The translations under genes and the position numbers were made by a program. 64,000 bases of DNA from Hysterangium stoloniferum. Lineage: Eukaryota; Basidiomycota; Agaricomycetes; Hysterangiales; Hysterangiaceae. The stretch spans positions 62,001-126,000 of the forward strand of contig WHVD01000015.1 in NCBI GenBank assembly GCA_015178975.1. The letters run 5' to 3'. Every line of letters begins with the position of its first letter. The first letter of the stretch is position 1. Below, piece after piece: positions 25,177-36,372 of this stretch. The notes under the pieces are model-generated. The model was given only the letters and a program-made list of their open reading frames with translations, had not been told where the DNA came from and searched no databases.

Positions 25177-25805
25177 TGTGAGAGGTATGGTGAAATACAC
25201 TCAGGAAATATAGTCGGATGAGCTCTTACTATATTTCCTTTATTATTTCTGTTTTCTCTCTTTTATTATATCTATAATTAGTTCGATGACCTATGTATGC
25301 AGTACATCGACTCTTGTGGGCGCACACACACCAGACTTATGTATTCTAGCGCCTGTAGTTTAGAACTCAGACACTTTTACACCGCAACCACGACTTACCC
25401 AGACACCTGTTAGTGTCCTGTAAGTTGTGATTGGTGTATCGTCTCGACCGTCACAGACAGGCTTTAGCTATCTACTCAATCTGAGTTTCAAACTGTACAA
25501 GTCGAAACTCAATCCTTATATCAACCCACATGGACTACATCCATGCTACTCTATTATCTGACTCTCTAGTTACTCTACTTTGCACTCGAGCAGTCACTCA
25601 GAATCGCACTTAACAGTCAATTCTACTTATTCGTTCTAGCTATCTACTTACTTTAGATAGCCACTTCTCTCTACCGTATTGAACTAAGCAGTCAATACAC
25701 ATTCAGTCTGTATTAGAGTTAGACAGTCAATACATCGTGGTATCGTACCTAAACAGTTGATATTCTTTGTATATAGAACGGTTAGAACTTCTACCACTCT
25801 TCACA
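25177..25805 (+). repeat. Solo LTR, family B, inside family C copy 5
   Basis: TGTGAGAGGTATGG... to ...CTCTTCACA, 629 bp, target duplication CAAAG (25172-25176, 25806-25810). Confidence 0.92.
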
Positions 25806-26512
25806 CAAAGGCGGATAGCAGGATACTTAGTATGGGACTTCTAGAGGTATAAGAGGGTATTCTGAGTTGATATTCTGATTGCCTAGTAACTACAACTACA
25901 GCGGGTCCATATACAAGTATTCGGCATCTAGAAAATATTAACTAGGAGAAGAGTGGAAAACAATGTTCAAATAAGCTTGACTAGGAACGGGAAGGTTACG
26001 ATTAGTTTGGAGGCCGTGAAATAACCGAGAGCAGGATTATGAGAAAAGGGAATAGTCTGAGGGTTACAAGTATATATAGACATATGTGAAACATAGAGTA
26101 GAAACGGATCATCATAATAAAAAGGGACGTATCAGAGTTTAACCAGATAATACGAGTATATTTTGACGGGGGTGTAAATGGAGTTTGATCACCACGAAAG
26201 CATATGTCAGCGTTGGGAGTCCGATGGTTTCCAATGCGGTGACTTGAACGCTAACTTGAAATGTCAATAGGCAGCGATAACCTCGGGGACTGTCAGGTTG
26301 CAACATGGTCATAACAGACTGCTCGAGTGTTGAAGAGAATAATGAGAGAGTCAAATAACAGAGTAGTGTGGATGTAGTCCATGCAGATTGAGATAATGGT
26401 TTGAGTTTCGACTAATATAGTTTGAAACTCTGATTGCACAGATAGTTAAAGCCCATCTGTGATGGTCGAGATGATACCCCAATCACAACTTACAGGACAC
26501 TAACTGGGTGTC

Positions 26513-27075
26513 TGTTACGACCCGTTCCCGGATGTTTCAATATCCGACTTCCGATCTCCCACTTTCAATATCCGATATCCGACTACGGAACATCATAGTT
26601 ACCGTATCATCCGCGTTCTTCGTTTGTTCCGCATTTGGTAATTTGTCCGTTGACAAGTATTCACTCGTTTGTTGTTGTATTCCCGTCTCGGAATACTGTC
26701 TTCCTAATATGTCTTATTGTATTTCCGTTTTAAGAACACTTCTGTTTCCGTCTTATTATGGTCTCAGTTTGTAGTACAATAACGAGTAGACTTATATTAG
26801 TTTCCGCGAATTTGTACTTTACTTTAGATCTGATATCGACTTAGTTTCTTATTCCTCCTCCCATCTTTCTGTACGCTCGATATTCGGAACTCTTCGGAAC
26901 TCTGAATATCCATATCTTCCGTCGTTAGTTCACTTCCGAAATTAAGGACATTGAGCGTTTGCATAGAGGCGCAGCACATAAGCTGAAGCCGACGTCCTGA
27001 CCCTATCCACGAGTTTCTGACTTCCCGGTGACTTCCCGATAGTTCCGGAATAAGTTCCCGACACGGCACTTAACA
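26513..27075 (+). repeat. Solo LTR, family A, inside reverse family B LTR
   Basis: TGTTACGACCCGTTCCC... to ...GGCACTTAACA, 563 bp, target duplication GTGTC (26508-26512, 27076-27080). Same family as the complete element at 34529, including the AGATCTGATAT box and the stem-loop motif. Confidence 0.93.
26945..26998 (+). promoter_or_regulatory. Conserved LTR stem-loop motif, family A solo LTR
   Basis: Outer AGGAC/GTCCT and inner CAGC/GCTG. Confidence 0.65.
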
Positions 27076-27320
27076 GTGTCTGGGTAAGTTGTGGTTGCAG
27101 GGTAAAAAGTGTCTGAGTTCTAACTCCGGTGCTAGAATACATAAGTCTGGTGCATATGCGCCATGCGCCCACAAGAGTCAATGTACTGAATGCATAGGCC
27201 ATCGAACTAAATATATGCATATGATAAAATAGAGAGAAAATAGAAATAATAATGGAAATATAGTGTGGGCTCTTCTGGACTATATTTTGGAGTATATTTT
27301 GCAGTATCTCTCACAAGTAT

Positions 27321-29858
27321 TGAGTGAGTTACCTTAGGTCAGTACCTCCTGTATAGGTGCTTAGATAAGCACCTAGTAGTATAGTCCACTGTGGGTGTGG
27401 GAAAGTCTCCTTAGTGTTTACTTTCCAATCACACTCACAGGGGTGTTCTGCAAAGTGTTATTCAACTGTTTCAACAAGTACTACCTGGCCCAGCTTGGCT
27501 TGGGCTTTCAGGGCCCAGCTCAGCTGGTCCACAGCCTGAGGCCAGGCCTTGCCAATCACTATCTGAACCACATATTCCACCAGCTACATATATCCATGCT
27601 ATTGGATTCCATTACAATGTGTCAGAGATAACATTCTTGTTCAGGTTTTTTCTGATATAGAAGCCATTGCAATATGTTGAATCCAAGGGCTTTCTATCTC
27701 ACTGATGCCATGTCCAGCTCATGGGATGACACTAGAGAAAGCATAGTTTATCATTTCTGAAGTTCAGGCAGTGACTGGGACATCTGATAATGTCAGATGT
27801 TTACAGTATAACAAAAATGGACAAAGTTTTGTATGTATGACTAAGCTACTGTAAAGTATACTTTAGCTGAGCATATTCTACAAAAGTGTGTATTTAGTAA
27901 ATCATGAGTTTTCTCAATAACTTACAACATTGATATAACTAAAAACAACAAATAGGCCATTTCAGAGGCTCAGGGGGGCAATGCAACTCATTACTTAAGG
28001 AACATCATAGGGCTATGAAACACTGCCTCCAAATTGTTGTGAATAAAGGCTAATCATGATTTGGTTGGAACACTGTAACAGACCATGCTATCCTTTTTCA
28101 GTCATATTATGAAAAACCTTCCATATTGTGAAGAGTCGTGTAAATTACCCCTCAATGTGCAAGCAATATCAACTTGTAACAGTGTGACAATGATATTGAC
28201 TTATTAGAGTAGTAGCAGTTAAATAATATAATACTCTAATACTCTAATGATAGAAGAGAGATCGACCTCAGAGTGCAATCAAACTGACAGTAATCAGAAC
28301 TCAGATTGATCTAGAAACACAATTGGAAATACTTGTAAAGTGAGAGAGAGAGTAAGAGTAGTGTCATTACTAAGAGAAAAGGACAGAATAGCTTCGAGAT
28401 AAGTACTTTATTGCATAAAGCCTATCTGTAGAGATGAGTTGAGTAGTAGCAAGCAAGTTTCAACCGTTTCAGTGCAAAGCTTTGCTTACAGTCAAAATAT
28501 AAGAGTCTTGATGTGGATGTTATTGAGATGGAATCCCAAACCAATACTTGCCAGGTGGTGGTTGTTGGGGTTAAAAGTGTCTGAACATTGTGACTACAAT
28601 GATTACAAATGTCACTGTTGTGGACTTGTGGGCACTTGTGCCTACAAGCATACATGGACCTTCACACTACTAAATGCAAGATATATCTCATATTTGGAGT
28701 GAAGGAAAAATAATATAAAATATAGGAAAAAATAAGGAATTAAAGTAATACTCAGTTCCCAAAGTGTTGCACTGTTTGCAGCCAATCCTTCACACATATT
28801 GACTGAGGTACTATGACAGTACTAATTAACATCATGATAGTCATTGTACTTATTATAGGTATTTTTGTACTTACATATTATACAAGTACTAGTTGGAATG
28901 TATTTGGGTAAGCCACTGTGACTTACCCTAGTAGTTGATGACTCTTGTCAAAGGTTGTGAAAGTCTTATGAGTATGGATCTAAATAGTTCACAGCCAAGG
29001 GCCAGCACTATGTCACTTCATCAGAGTCACAGTATGACATACATACATACAGTATCCTGCTTTCTTTGACAATTTCAACAAAAGTATTGTTGGGATTATT
29101 GGTATATGTTGCAAGCTGTTGAGAATACTCATGGTTCTTGATGTGCTCTTTTTTGGGCTATACTATATTATCAAGTGGATATTCAATTTATTTGATGGAC
29201 AATCAGCTAGGTAGTACTTTACAGTAGCTTAGTCATCAGTTGTATTCTACAAGGGGACTTGGTCTTCCCCTTCACCCTGCATGAAAACCCATTGTATATT
29301 TCAACAGATATCCTGCCTGGCTCTTTTACCTTTCATGTGGGAATGTAAGACTAGTATCTACTGCAGGCACAGACAGACACTAGAATGAGTGATGGGGAAC
29401 AAACCACTACTGTATTGAAATCCACATGTACATAATATATACTAGTGGAGAACAATGGGAGATGAGGACAATGGCATGTACAACAGTGGACAACAATGGA
29501 ACCAACTAATACCAAATCACAGTGTAGGGAGTCTCACTCCCTTACAGGAAGCAACCTGGATTTCTATGATTTCCCCCCAATCTATGCCTTATGAATTCAG
29601 CAGTGGCTTTCCAGTACTATGTGGTTTTTGTGGTATGCATTTTTCACTATAGACTGTCGGTTGGATTTCTACTTTAGATGCACTTTCTTGTTGTCCTCAA
29701 TACCAAGTGTTAGCGGTGTCTGTGACAAGGATTGTATACAATCATTCCATGCCATGAAGCCCCCGGTCTAGAGATGCTACAGTACTCAGGCACATCATGA
29801 TCTGCTTCCCAAATTTGGTAACCAGCCCAGCTTACGCACCTATTACACCTGGATTTAT
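27321..29858. other. Unassigned AT-rich region with one inverted-repeat pair
   Basis: No open frame that I can support. The only structure seen is the inverted pair 27838-27870 and 29203-29235, listed separately. Confidence 0.4.
27838..29235. mobile_element. Possible non-autonomous element bounded by 33-bp inverted repeats
   Basis: 27838-27870 and the reverse complement of 29203-29235 share 21 identical bases beginning TGACTAAGCTACTGTAAAGT and a related inner part ending TAGCTGA. The enclosed 1.4 kb has no coding capacity. No target duplication was recognised, so the exact ends are unknown. Confidence 0.35.
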
Positions 29859-30419
29859 AAGCATATTAGCCCTGGTGTACATATGTGTACCCCTGGGCTA
29901 ATTTGCCCCCTTATTGCATTGGGCCTCTTCCATGGATAATACTGTGGATCTGGGGGAGGTTGAGAAAAGAAATAAATAAAAGTTAATAAAAATCAATACA
30001 ACTAAGATAACAAAATGTTCCTTACTTTTACTAGGACACTTTGTAGTCTCAAGACCATGGGAGTCCTCTCCTCAGTCCTTCACTTGCTGTCACCTTCATC
30101 TGCTTACCGGCAACATCACCTCCCGTCATCATGGTGCTGCCCTTCGGCAATGTTCCTGCACGCCATACTGCTGCACTTATCGTCAGTGACAATGAGCTTG
30201 TGCCTCACCTTCCTGGCCTCTCCAGAATGGCATGCTCAGTGCATTTCCTGTTGCTATATATTAGCTATCATTTTAGACATAATATATACTTGACAACTAA
30301 ACAAAATAAATGAAATAATGTGTTGTTTAAGCACTTATTATATTATTTGAATTAAACTAGGTCATTAAAATTATTCTGTATGCAAAACATGTTTTTTTTT
30401 TGTAGGTATCATATTGTGA
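29859..30419 (+). repeat. 560-bp repeat, inverted relative to 54482-55041
   Basis: Close copy of the reverse complement of 54482-55041. It starts with a palindromic block (29865-29902, ATTAGCCC ... GGGCTAAT) and ends at a T-run followed by GTAGGTATCATATTG. Probably the end of a DNA transposon family; the sequences beyond the shared block differ. Confidence 0.75.
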
Positions 30420-33227
30420 GGTATGTATTCTTTGCAGCTGTCCTCCCCCTTTTGTCCCTTGGCTTCTTCATGTCCTTCTTGTGACTGTCCCTTTCCATTG
30501 GCTTGTTTCAGCCTGAATCTGACAATGGATCCCCCTGGCTGATGCTCATATCTGATCCTTGACCTGCATTAGCCATAGCATCATCAGCCCCATGCCCGCT
30601 ACCTGTACCAGCAAACATTACCTCTGGTGAGTGTGAACTTGTTAAGTTTGATATATTCAATGTCGAGGGATTCCCTGGTGGATTGGGTTGCAAGTGCAGA
30701 CATCCTGGCTTCAGGCTTGAAGTGGCCACAAACAATGTCACTTTCTGAACCCGATTCTGCATTGGTGTCCTCATAGGCAATGATAGAACAGCCCATGCAT
30801 CTTGTATCTGCAACTGACTTGGATCAATAGCAAATGGCAGCTGGGACTCCGGTCTCCACTGTGACCCTGATGCACCTCCATGTCCACCCACATCCACCTC
30901 CATATGCATGACACCACCACCACCACCATCGTCTTCACTCTCAGCACCACTCCCACTCCCACTTGTAAACTGTTACTCCACCACATCCACACTCGAATCA
31001 GGGCCAATCTCAAATGACATCTCCGCATCGTGCCAACGTGCGCAGCCATCAATGGCACTTGCATGCCCACCTGACAGACATCCAACAGGTGTAGCCATGG
31101 CGTGCACCCGGCTAGCATGCAAGGAAGATGATGGATGTGCAGGTGAGCCCGTGGGGCATTGGCCACGCTGTACGAGCACAGTGGTTCCAGGGCTTGCAGG
31201 GGCACAAGAGGGTGCAGAGGGGGGTGTTGACCTGTGGAGGGCCTCAAAGGTCAGAGGAGCAGTGTGCTGTGAACAGAGGGGCGACACAGCTATCTGAGAG
31301 GACTGTGATTGTGGTTGTGGTTGTGATTGTGGCTATAGTATGGAAGGTTGTGTTTGGGACACATGCTCTGACTAAAATATGAAGGAGGGTGGGTGCGACA
31401 ACATGAACCCGTCCCCCACTCCCTTTGAATCAGACATGGCTGACCTCAATGCCATCACAGTGTGCTATTTGGCATCGGAGGCATCGCGTGCATTGCTCCT
31501 GATGTCGATGGTACAGCAGCTCCATCATCTGTCATACATTGTTAGGAGTCGCTCTGCCAAGACAACTCACTGGCAATGCCAAGATCTGGTGGAGCACCTT
31601 AGACCGTGAACATCGCACTGAATTCAGTTGATCTCACAGATTGTTCCTTTGGGGTATCGTAGAGGGATTACTTGGAACTCATTGGTGCGAGTCTTTAGCC
31701 TTAGAATGGGAAGCCATGAAATTTTGACAAGTCGGCCACGATCGAGAGATACCTGTTCACTATATTCAATGGAGAATTAAGCTTTATCGATTCTTGTATG
31801 GTTTCCACCAAAATTGAAAGGACGAAACATGCAGACTCATCCTCACGTTACCCACGGAATGGCTTTACCTTCTACAAGGACAACCCATTGACAACATCAT
31901 GAGTGTGATGTATCAGCATCATCTCATAATATCCTCTTAATTTTCTGTGGATTATTTAATATTCTTTCGAATTTATTGTATTTTTACTATGTTTATTGTG
32001 AAAAATAGGCCTTATTCCTTTTAACTTCACATAAATAATAGCATATATGGACTCATATTATGCTATTATATCTTAGTTAATTTATTATAATTTTTAACTA
32101 ATTATTTATATTTTATTTACTTAGTTATTACCTTTCGGCACCTTGCTGCAGCCTAGTTTGCGCATTTTTGGAGTCATGTGACTTATTAGATAAGCCTCCG
32201 GTGTCGGGATGTCACAAAGGTCACGAATGTGACTACCCGAGTCACAAAGGTCACGAATGTGACTACCCGAGTCACACAAGTCACGATTGTGACTACCCGA
32301 GTCACACAAGTCACGAACGTGACTGCCCGAGTCATTATTAGATTCCGCCGACTCATCGTTTGCTTCCGTCCCGGGACCGCGGCCTTGAACCTTCATGTTC
32401 AAGCAAGAGGTTACAACCCTTGTCTCAGAGAGGAGAATCACATGATAGACAAAGGGTAAATAATGAGTAGAATATGAGGTCATTATGATCTCACTAATGA
32501 CCTCATAAACTAAATAGTTAGCTAATCATTGAGTTATCAAAATGTATATAAGGAGGGCCAAGTTTCCAATAAAACCAATCTATCTCACACACATTTTACA
32601 GTACAGCACAGAAGCTTACCTCATCATCCTAAGGACAATAATAGCCTTAGTCTGATACACTCACTGCAAGCACCTACACTTGCAGCATCTTGAATCTTTG
32701 TCAGCAACTCTTGGACTTAGCTAATCATCTAAGTTCCCCCAGCCTCACAGCTACCCTTTAGGCTTATTAATTAGATAATAAACCTAATAAGTATCTAAGT
32801 ATCCTTACTGAAATCCCTGCCAATACTAGATTACTCAAGGCCCAGCCCTAAGTTTATTGAATTAATCAAGTACAAGCACTCAGATAATCCAATACATATT
32901 ATTTTCTCTATTAATAAATTATTTAACACCTTGTTAAATAACTATTAATAGTTACAAATAAGCATACAAGAATCCGAAGCTCTTATATCAAGTCTCTGCC
33001 AAGTTACTGCGCATATATTCAGCTTCCAGCCCCTATTCTCAAGGAATAGTTCTTGTATTTGCTAAAAGAGTCATACACAGTTCTATTGAACCTTTCAATA
33101 ATCAAAATAAGCATTGATTTGAGTTGTTTAAGCTTCATATGTAGCACAGCTCATTAATCTACCAGTATTTAAATTACTGGACCTTTGCTTGTTTTATTGT
33201 TGAAGCTCTGTGACACTATAGCATATA
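30420..33227. other. Unassigned region: low-complexity coding remnants and an LTR-like promoter
   Basis: 30508-30909 (minus, 133 codons) and 31379-31609 (plus, 76 codons) are open but unrecognised. The purine-rich strand alternates GT/CA repeats near 31310. From about 32480 the sequence resembles an LTR promoter and leader: TATATAAGG at about 32545 followed by CT-rich exon-like text, but no LTR partner was found. The start of family B gag at about 33228 follows abruptly, so the B element is truncated here. Confidence 0.4.
32212..32331 (+). repeat. 30-bp tandem repeat, 4 units, each containing an inverted repeat
   Basis: Units start at 32212, 32242, 32272 and 32302. Each has GTCAC-(8-11 nt)-GTCACGAATGTGAC-like text, where GTCAC and GTGAC form a short hairpin. 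Confidence 0.93.
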
Positions 33228-34528
33228 TTGAGCTATCTAAGAGAATCCCCTGAATACATTACAATGAGCTTACAGACTTATGCTAACAATCTGCAAGAGG
33301 CTCTGATCAACGCTTGGGTCCAAACACATCGAGAGTGTTACCGGTTTCAGAAGCCCAGAGTCATGATCGCCAAACAGGAAGAATCGGATCCCTGGCATGA
33401 AGAAGAGCACTACAGGGGAATCAATTCCACTAATCGAGGCCACGTTCTTCTCAATGAAGCTGAAGATAAAACTGCCCCTAGGAGATCCAACATGAAACAG
33501 GGTAAAAAACACAGCAAGTTCTTTTTCAAACAAAGCGACAAGAAAAGTGTCGCTAAACCCCCGAAGGAGTGCTGGATTTGTGGGAGCTTAGAGCATTTTA
33601 AGATCGACTGCCCTCACGCTGGTAAGATGTCGCACTATGTCTCTATTAACAAATGCTCCACGCAGAATCTGACCGAGGAGGCAGAGGATCAGAGAGCTTA
33701 TGAAATGGTTTATGGATTAAGCATACAGGGACAAGTACATAACGTTGATGAGGAATCGATTTTCATTTCTGTCTACCTTCCTCAATCAGAGGATGACGTT
33801 GTTTTAGACGCAAGTTCATCCCCACATGAGAATGAAGCATCGCAAGTCTATGTTTCTATATCAGACCATGACTTCCTCGAGAAAGGAGATTGGCTAGATG
33901 CTCATCATCAGAACTGGAAAGGTCTGACTGAGACGGGAGCCTTATTGCAATCTAAACCTCCTATCATTGAGGAAATCATCGACGAGGAAGTATTTACAAA
34001 CCGATCTAAGGAAATAAGTTAAACCTACATTATAGAAGACCCCTCTGAGTTAGAGGGATCAGAGGAGGAGAACTTCCCCTTCGATCCAGGGCAGTTACCC
34101 AACCTAATTCCTTGCGATGAATCAGATTCTGAAGCGGACGACTTTATTCCGAGCATGCCTAATGGTAGATGTGTCAGGAGGGATGTCAAACTGGCCGTAA
34201 GAAAGGAAAGCAAAAGACCCAGGGTCCAATACCCTCGATCCAGCTGGCTTATGAAAGAGGATTCGACCATTATTTACCGCAAAAGGGATCCCCCAGGTGG
34301 ATACTCCAGTATTGGGATTTCAGCATTACACGTCTATGGATGCGTAGGGGACTCCGAAGCATCTAATCCTATTCAAATCAGATTGGATGCCGGAGCCGAT
34401 CTTTCCTTAATTTCAGAGGATTTCTATAAGGAACTAGTGGACCACCCCAAGCTCAAGCAAAGACTCAAGTTACGCCTTGTACAGCTTACCGGTAATGCTA
34501 AGGTTCTAGGATACGTTAACATCCCTAT
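33228..34528 (+). pseudogene. Family B gypsy gag-protease region
   Basis: One frame runs through gag and protease, with a stop at 34020-34022. Seen: a gag C-terminal part with the zinc knuckle CWICGSLEHFKIDC (CX2CX4HX4C, about 33571), an acidic linker, and the aspartic protease motif LDAGADLSLIS (about 34383). The frame continues into pol at 42074 once the family A element and its duplicated CCTAT are removed, because the inserted length (7545 bp) is a multiple of 3. The 5' LTR and start of gag are missing. Confidence 0.8.
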
Positions 34529-34828
34529 TGTTACGACCCGTTCCCGGATGTTTCAATATCCGACTTCCGGTCTCCCATTCCCGACTTCCGATCCCCGACT
34601 TCCAACTTTGACCTCTGACTACGGAACATCATAGTTACCGTATCATCCGCGTTCTTCGTTTGTTCCGCATTTGGTAATTTGTCCATTGACAAGTATTCAC
34701 TCGTTTGTTGTTGTATTCCCGTCTCGGAATATTGTCTTCCTAATATGTCTTATTGTATTTCCGTTTTAAGAACACTTCCGTTTCCGTCTTATTATGGTCT
34801 TAGTTTGTAGTACAATAATGAGCAGACT

Positions 34829-34872
34829 TATATTAGTTTCCGCGAATTTGTACTTTACCTTAGATCTGATAT
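34829..34872 (+). promoter_or_regulatory. Predicted LTR promoter and transcript start
   Basis: TTATATTAG at about 34829 lies about 32 bp upstream of AGATCTGATAT (34862-34872), which is exactly complementary to the 11-nt primer site after the LTR. In self-priming Tf1-like elements the first bases of the RNA anneal to that site, so transcription is predicted to start at about 34862. Confidence 0.65.
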
Positions 34873-34980
34873 CGACTTAGTTTCTTATTCCTCCTCCCGT
34901 CTTTCTGTACGCTCGATATTCGGAACTCTTCGGAACTCTGAATATCCATATCTTCCGTCGTTAGTTCACTTCTGAAATTA

Positions 34981-35034
34981 AGGACATTGAGCATTTGCGT
35001 AGAGGTGCAGCACATAAGCTGAAGCCGACGTCCT
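34981..35034 (+). promoter_or_regulatory. Conserved LTR stem-loop motif, family A 5' LTR
   Basis: Outer AGGAC (34981-34985) with GTCCT (35030-35034), inner CAGC/GCTG around ACATAA. With the predicted start at 34862 it would begin about 120 nt into the RNA leader and end before the primer site. Confidence 0.7.
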
Positions 35035-35113
35035 GACCCTATCCACGAGTTTCCGACTTCCCGGTGACTTCCCGATAGTTCCGGAATAAGTTCCCGACAC
35101 GGCACTTAACAGT

Positions 35114-35124
35114 ATATCAGATCT
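35114..35124 (+). promoter_or_regulatory. Primer-binding site, self-priming type
   Basis: ATATCAGATCT, two bases after the LTR end, is the exact reverse complement of 34862-34872. In Tf1 and sushi-group elements an 11-nt match of this kind lets the RNA 5' end prime its own reverse transcription instead of a tRNA (family knowledge). Confidence 0.7.
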
Positions 35125-35145
35125 CAACTCTGCGACTCGCTCATC

Positions 35146-36372
35146 ATGGGTCCCAAACGCAAAGCTGCCGAAGGACCATCCCAACTTCAATCCCCGTTGC
35201 AACTTTATACCACCCAACCCGCAACCCCAATTCAGCCGACAACATCAGCTTCAATCGAAGAAGTTACCGAGGAGGTTACCGAGGTAACGAAGGATCCCAA
35301 TGATCCCCATACTTCCGACAACGAAGCAGAAGATCAGCCGGAGACATCGAAAAAGAAATCTCCCGACGAACCGACTGAAATGTTGTTTATCAACTCCATT
35401 GTGAAATTCGCTGACTATTTGAAATCCGCTGAGGATAGCAAAGAATCATCCCGCACCGGAGTCAAAGAACCCGAACCATTTACTGGCAAGGATCCGAAAA
35501 AATTGAAGAATTTCCTTCTTCAATGCCGTTTCAGTTTCCATGATCAACCCAATGCTTTTAAATCCGACAGTCGAAAAGTCAATTTTGCGCTCTCATATCT
35601 CAAGGATACCGCTCAGGATTGGTTCGAACCCGGACTATCCGGGATATCCAACGAGACACCCGTATGGCTCGACGACTGGGATGCTTTCGTGGAAGAACTG
35701 GAAACTAATTTCGGACCTTACGATCAATCTGGCGAAGCAGAAAACGAACTAATGACGCTCAAGATGAAGGACAATCAACGAGTTTCCGATTATCTTGTCA
35801 AGTTCAATACCCTCGCCGCACGATGTGGATGGGACGATTCCGCCCTCAGGCACCATTTCTATATGGGACTTCCGTCACGCCTTAAAGACGAAATCTGCAA
35901 AGATGGGAAGCCAAAAACTCTCCAACTCATGCGGATGAAAGCTCAAACATCCGATGCCCGTTATTGGGAACGAAAAGCCGAGGTTTCTCGAGAGAACCCG
36001 ACGGAACGTTCTCAGAACAACAAGGCGTCGACTAGCAAGTCTTCCGGCAACAACTCAGGCAATAATCCCGGCTCTGGCACTAATACTGGCAAATCAAATT
36101 CCGACCGGAAGAAAGACAAGAAATCCAACAAGGAAAAACAGTCAACTTCCGACAAACCCGACATTTCCCATTTGTTGGGTACCGACGGTAAACTCACCCC
36201 GAAGGAGAAACAACGATGTATGGACAATGACCTCTGCCTTTTCTGCGGGAAAGGCGGACACAAGGTTTCCGACTGTACCGTTAAATCCAGCTCTTCCAAG
36301 GCTCGCGCGGTAACTTCCACTACGACTACGACGTCTAAGGAAAAACCCACCACGGAGTCAAAAAAAGAGTAA
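35146..36372 (+). CDS. Gag of family A chromovirus
   Basis: 408 residues. Forms the virus-like particle and binds the element's RNA. Seen: an acidic, Glu/Asp-rich N-terminus, a Ty3-type gag core (EPFTGKDPKKLKNFLLQC, YLKDTAQDWFEP, WDAFVEELETNFGP, VSDYLVKFNTLAARCGW, about residues 105-275), a Ser/Asn/Lys-rich linker, and the zinc knuckle CLFCGKGGHKVSDC (CX2CX4HX4C, about residues 364-377). Starts 35 bp after the LTR at the first Met. Ends just after a run of seven A, a likely site for shifting into pol. Confidence 0.93.
   Translation: MGPKRKAAEGPSQLQSPLQLYTTQPATPIQPTTSASIEEVTEEVTEVTKDPNDPHTSDNEAEDQPETSKKKSPDEPTEMLFINSIVKFADYLKSAEDSKESSRTGVKEPEPFTGKDPKKLKNFLLQCRFSFHDQPNAFKSDSRKVNFALSYLKDTAQDWFEPGLSGISNETPVWLDDWDAFVEELETNFGPYDQSGEAENELMTLKMKDNQRVSDYLVKFNTLAARCGWDDSALRHHFYMGLPSRLKDEICKDGKPKTLQLMRMKAQTSDARYWERKAEVSRENPTERSQNNKASTSKSSGNNSGNNPGSGTNTGKSNSDRKKDKKSNKEKQSTSDKPDISHLLGTDGKLTPKEKQRCMDNDLCLFCGKGGHKVSDCTVKSSSSKARAVTSTTTTTSKEKPTTESKKE
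36360..36366 (+). promoter_or_regulatory. Probable -1 frameshift site between gag and pol
   Basis: A AAA AAA in the gag frame, two codons before the gag stop at 36370. The -1 frame is open from here straight into pol with no stop, as needed for a Gag-Pol fusion. Confidence 0.6.

Larger units (their letters stand above)
24942..26316 (-). repeat. Solo LTR, family C (copy 5), reverse, nested
   Basis: TGTTAAGAACTG... to ...GGTCATAACA on the plus strand, target duplication GACTG (24937-24941, 26317-26321). About 740 bp after removing the inner B LTR. Confidence 0.9.
24698..27315 (-). repeat. Solo LTR, family B, reverse; host of a multi-level nest
   Basis: On the plus strand starts TGTGAAGAGTGG and ends ATCTCTCACA; target duplication AGTAT on both sides (24693-24697, 27316-27320). 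Its own sequence is 24698-24941, 26317-26512 and 27076-27315, counting duplications. It is interrupted by a reverse C LTR (24942-26316), which contains a forward B LTR, and by a forward A LTR (26513-27075). A 28-bp stretch around 24854 is duplicated in tandem. Confidence 0.9.
34529..35111 (+). repeat. 5' LTR, family A
   Basis: TGTTACGACCCG... to ...GGCACTTAACA, 583 bp, the same length as the 3' LTR. Confidence 0.95.

Noticed and set aside
30908..31382. Plus-strand open frames beginning with a Pro run
   Set aside because: Low-complexity CAC/ACC repeats give long frames on both strands; no motif on either.
32212..32331. CRISPR array
   Set aside because: The units are contiguous without spacers, and the surroundings are eukaryotic.
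34981..35034. LTR motif as a hammerhead or HDV-type ribozyme
   Set aside because: I do not see the CTGATGA and GAAA core of hammerheads, and the spacer between hairpin and outer strand does not fit the HDV fold. A proper covariance search was not possible.
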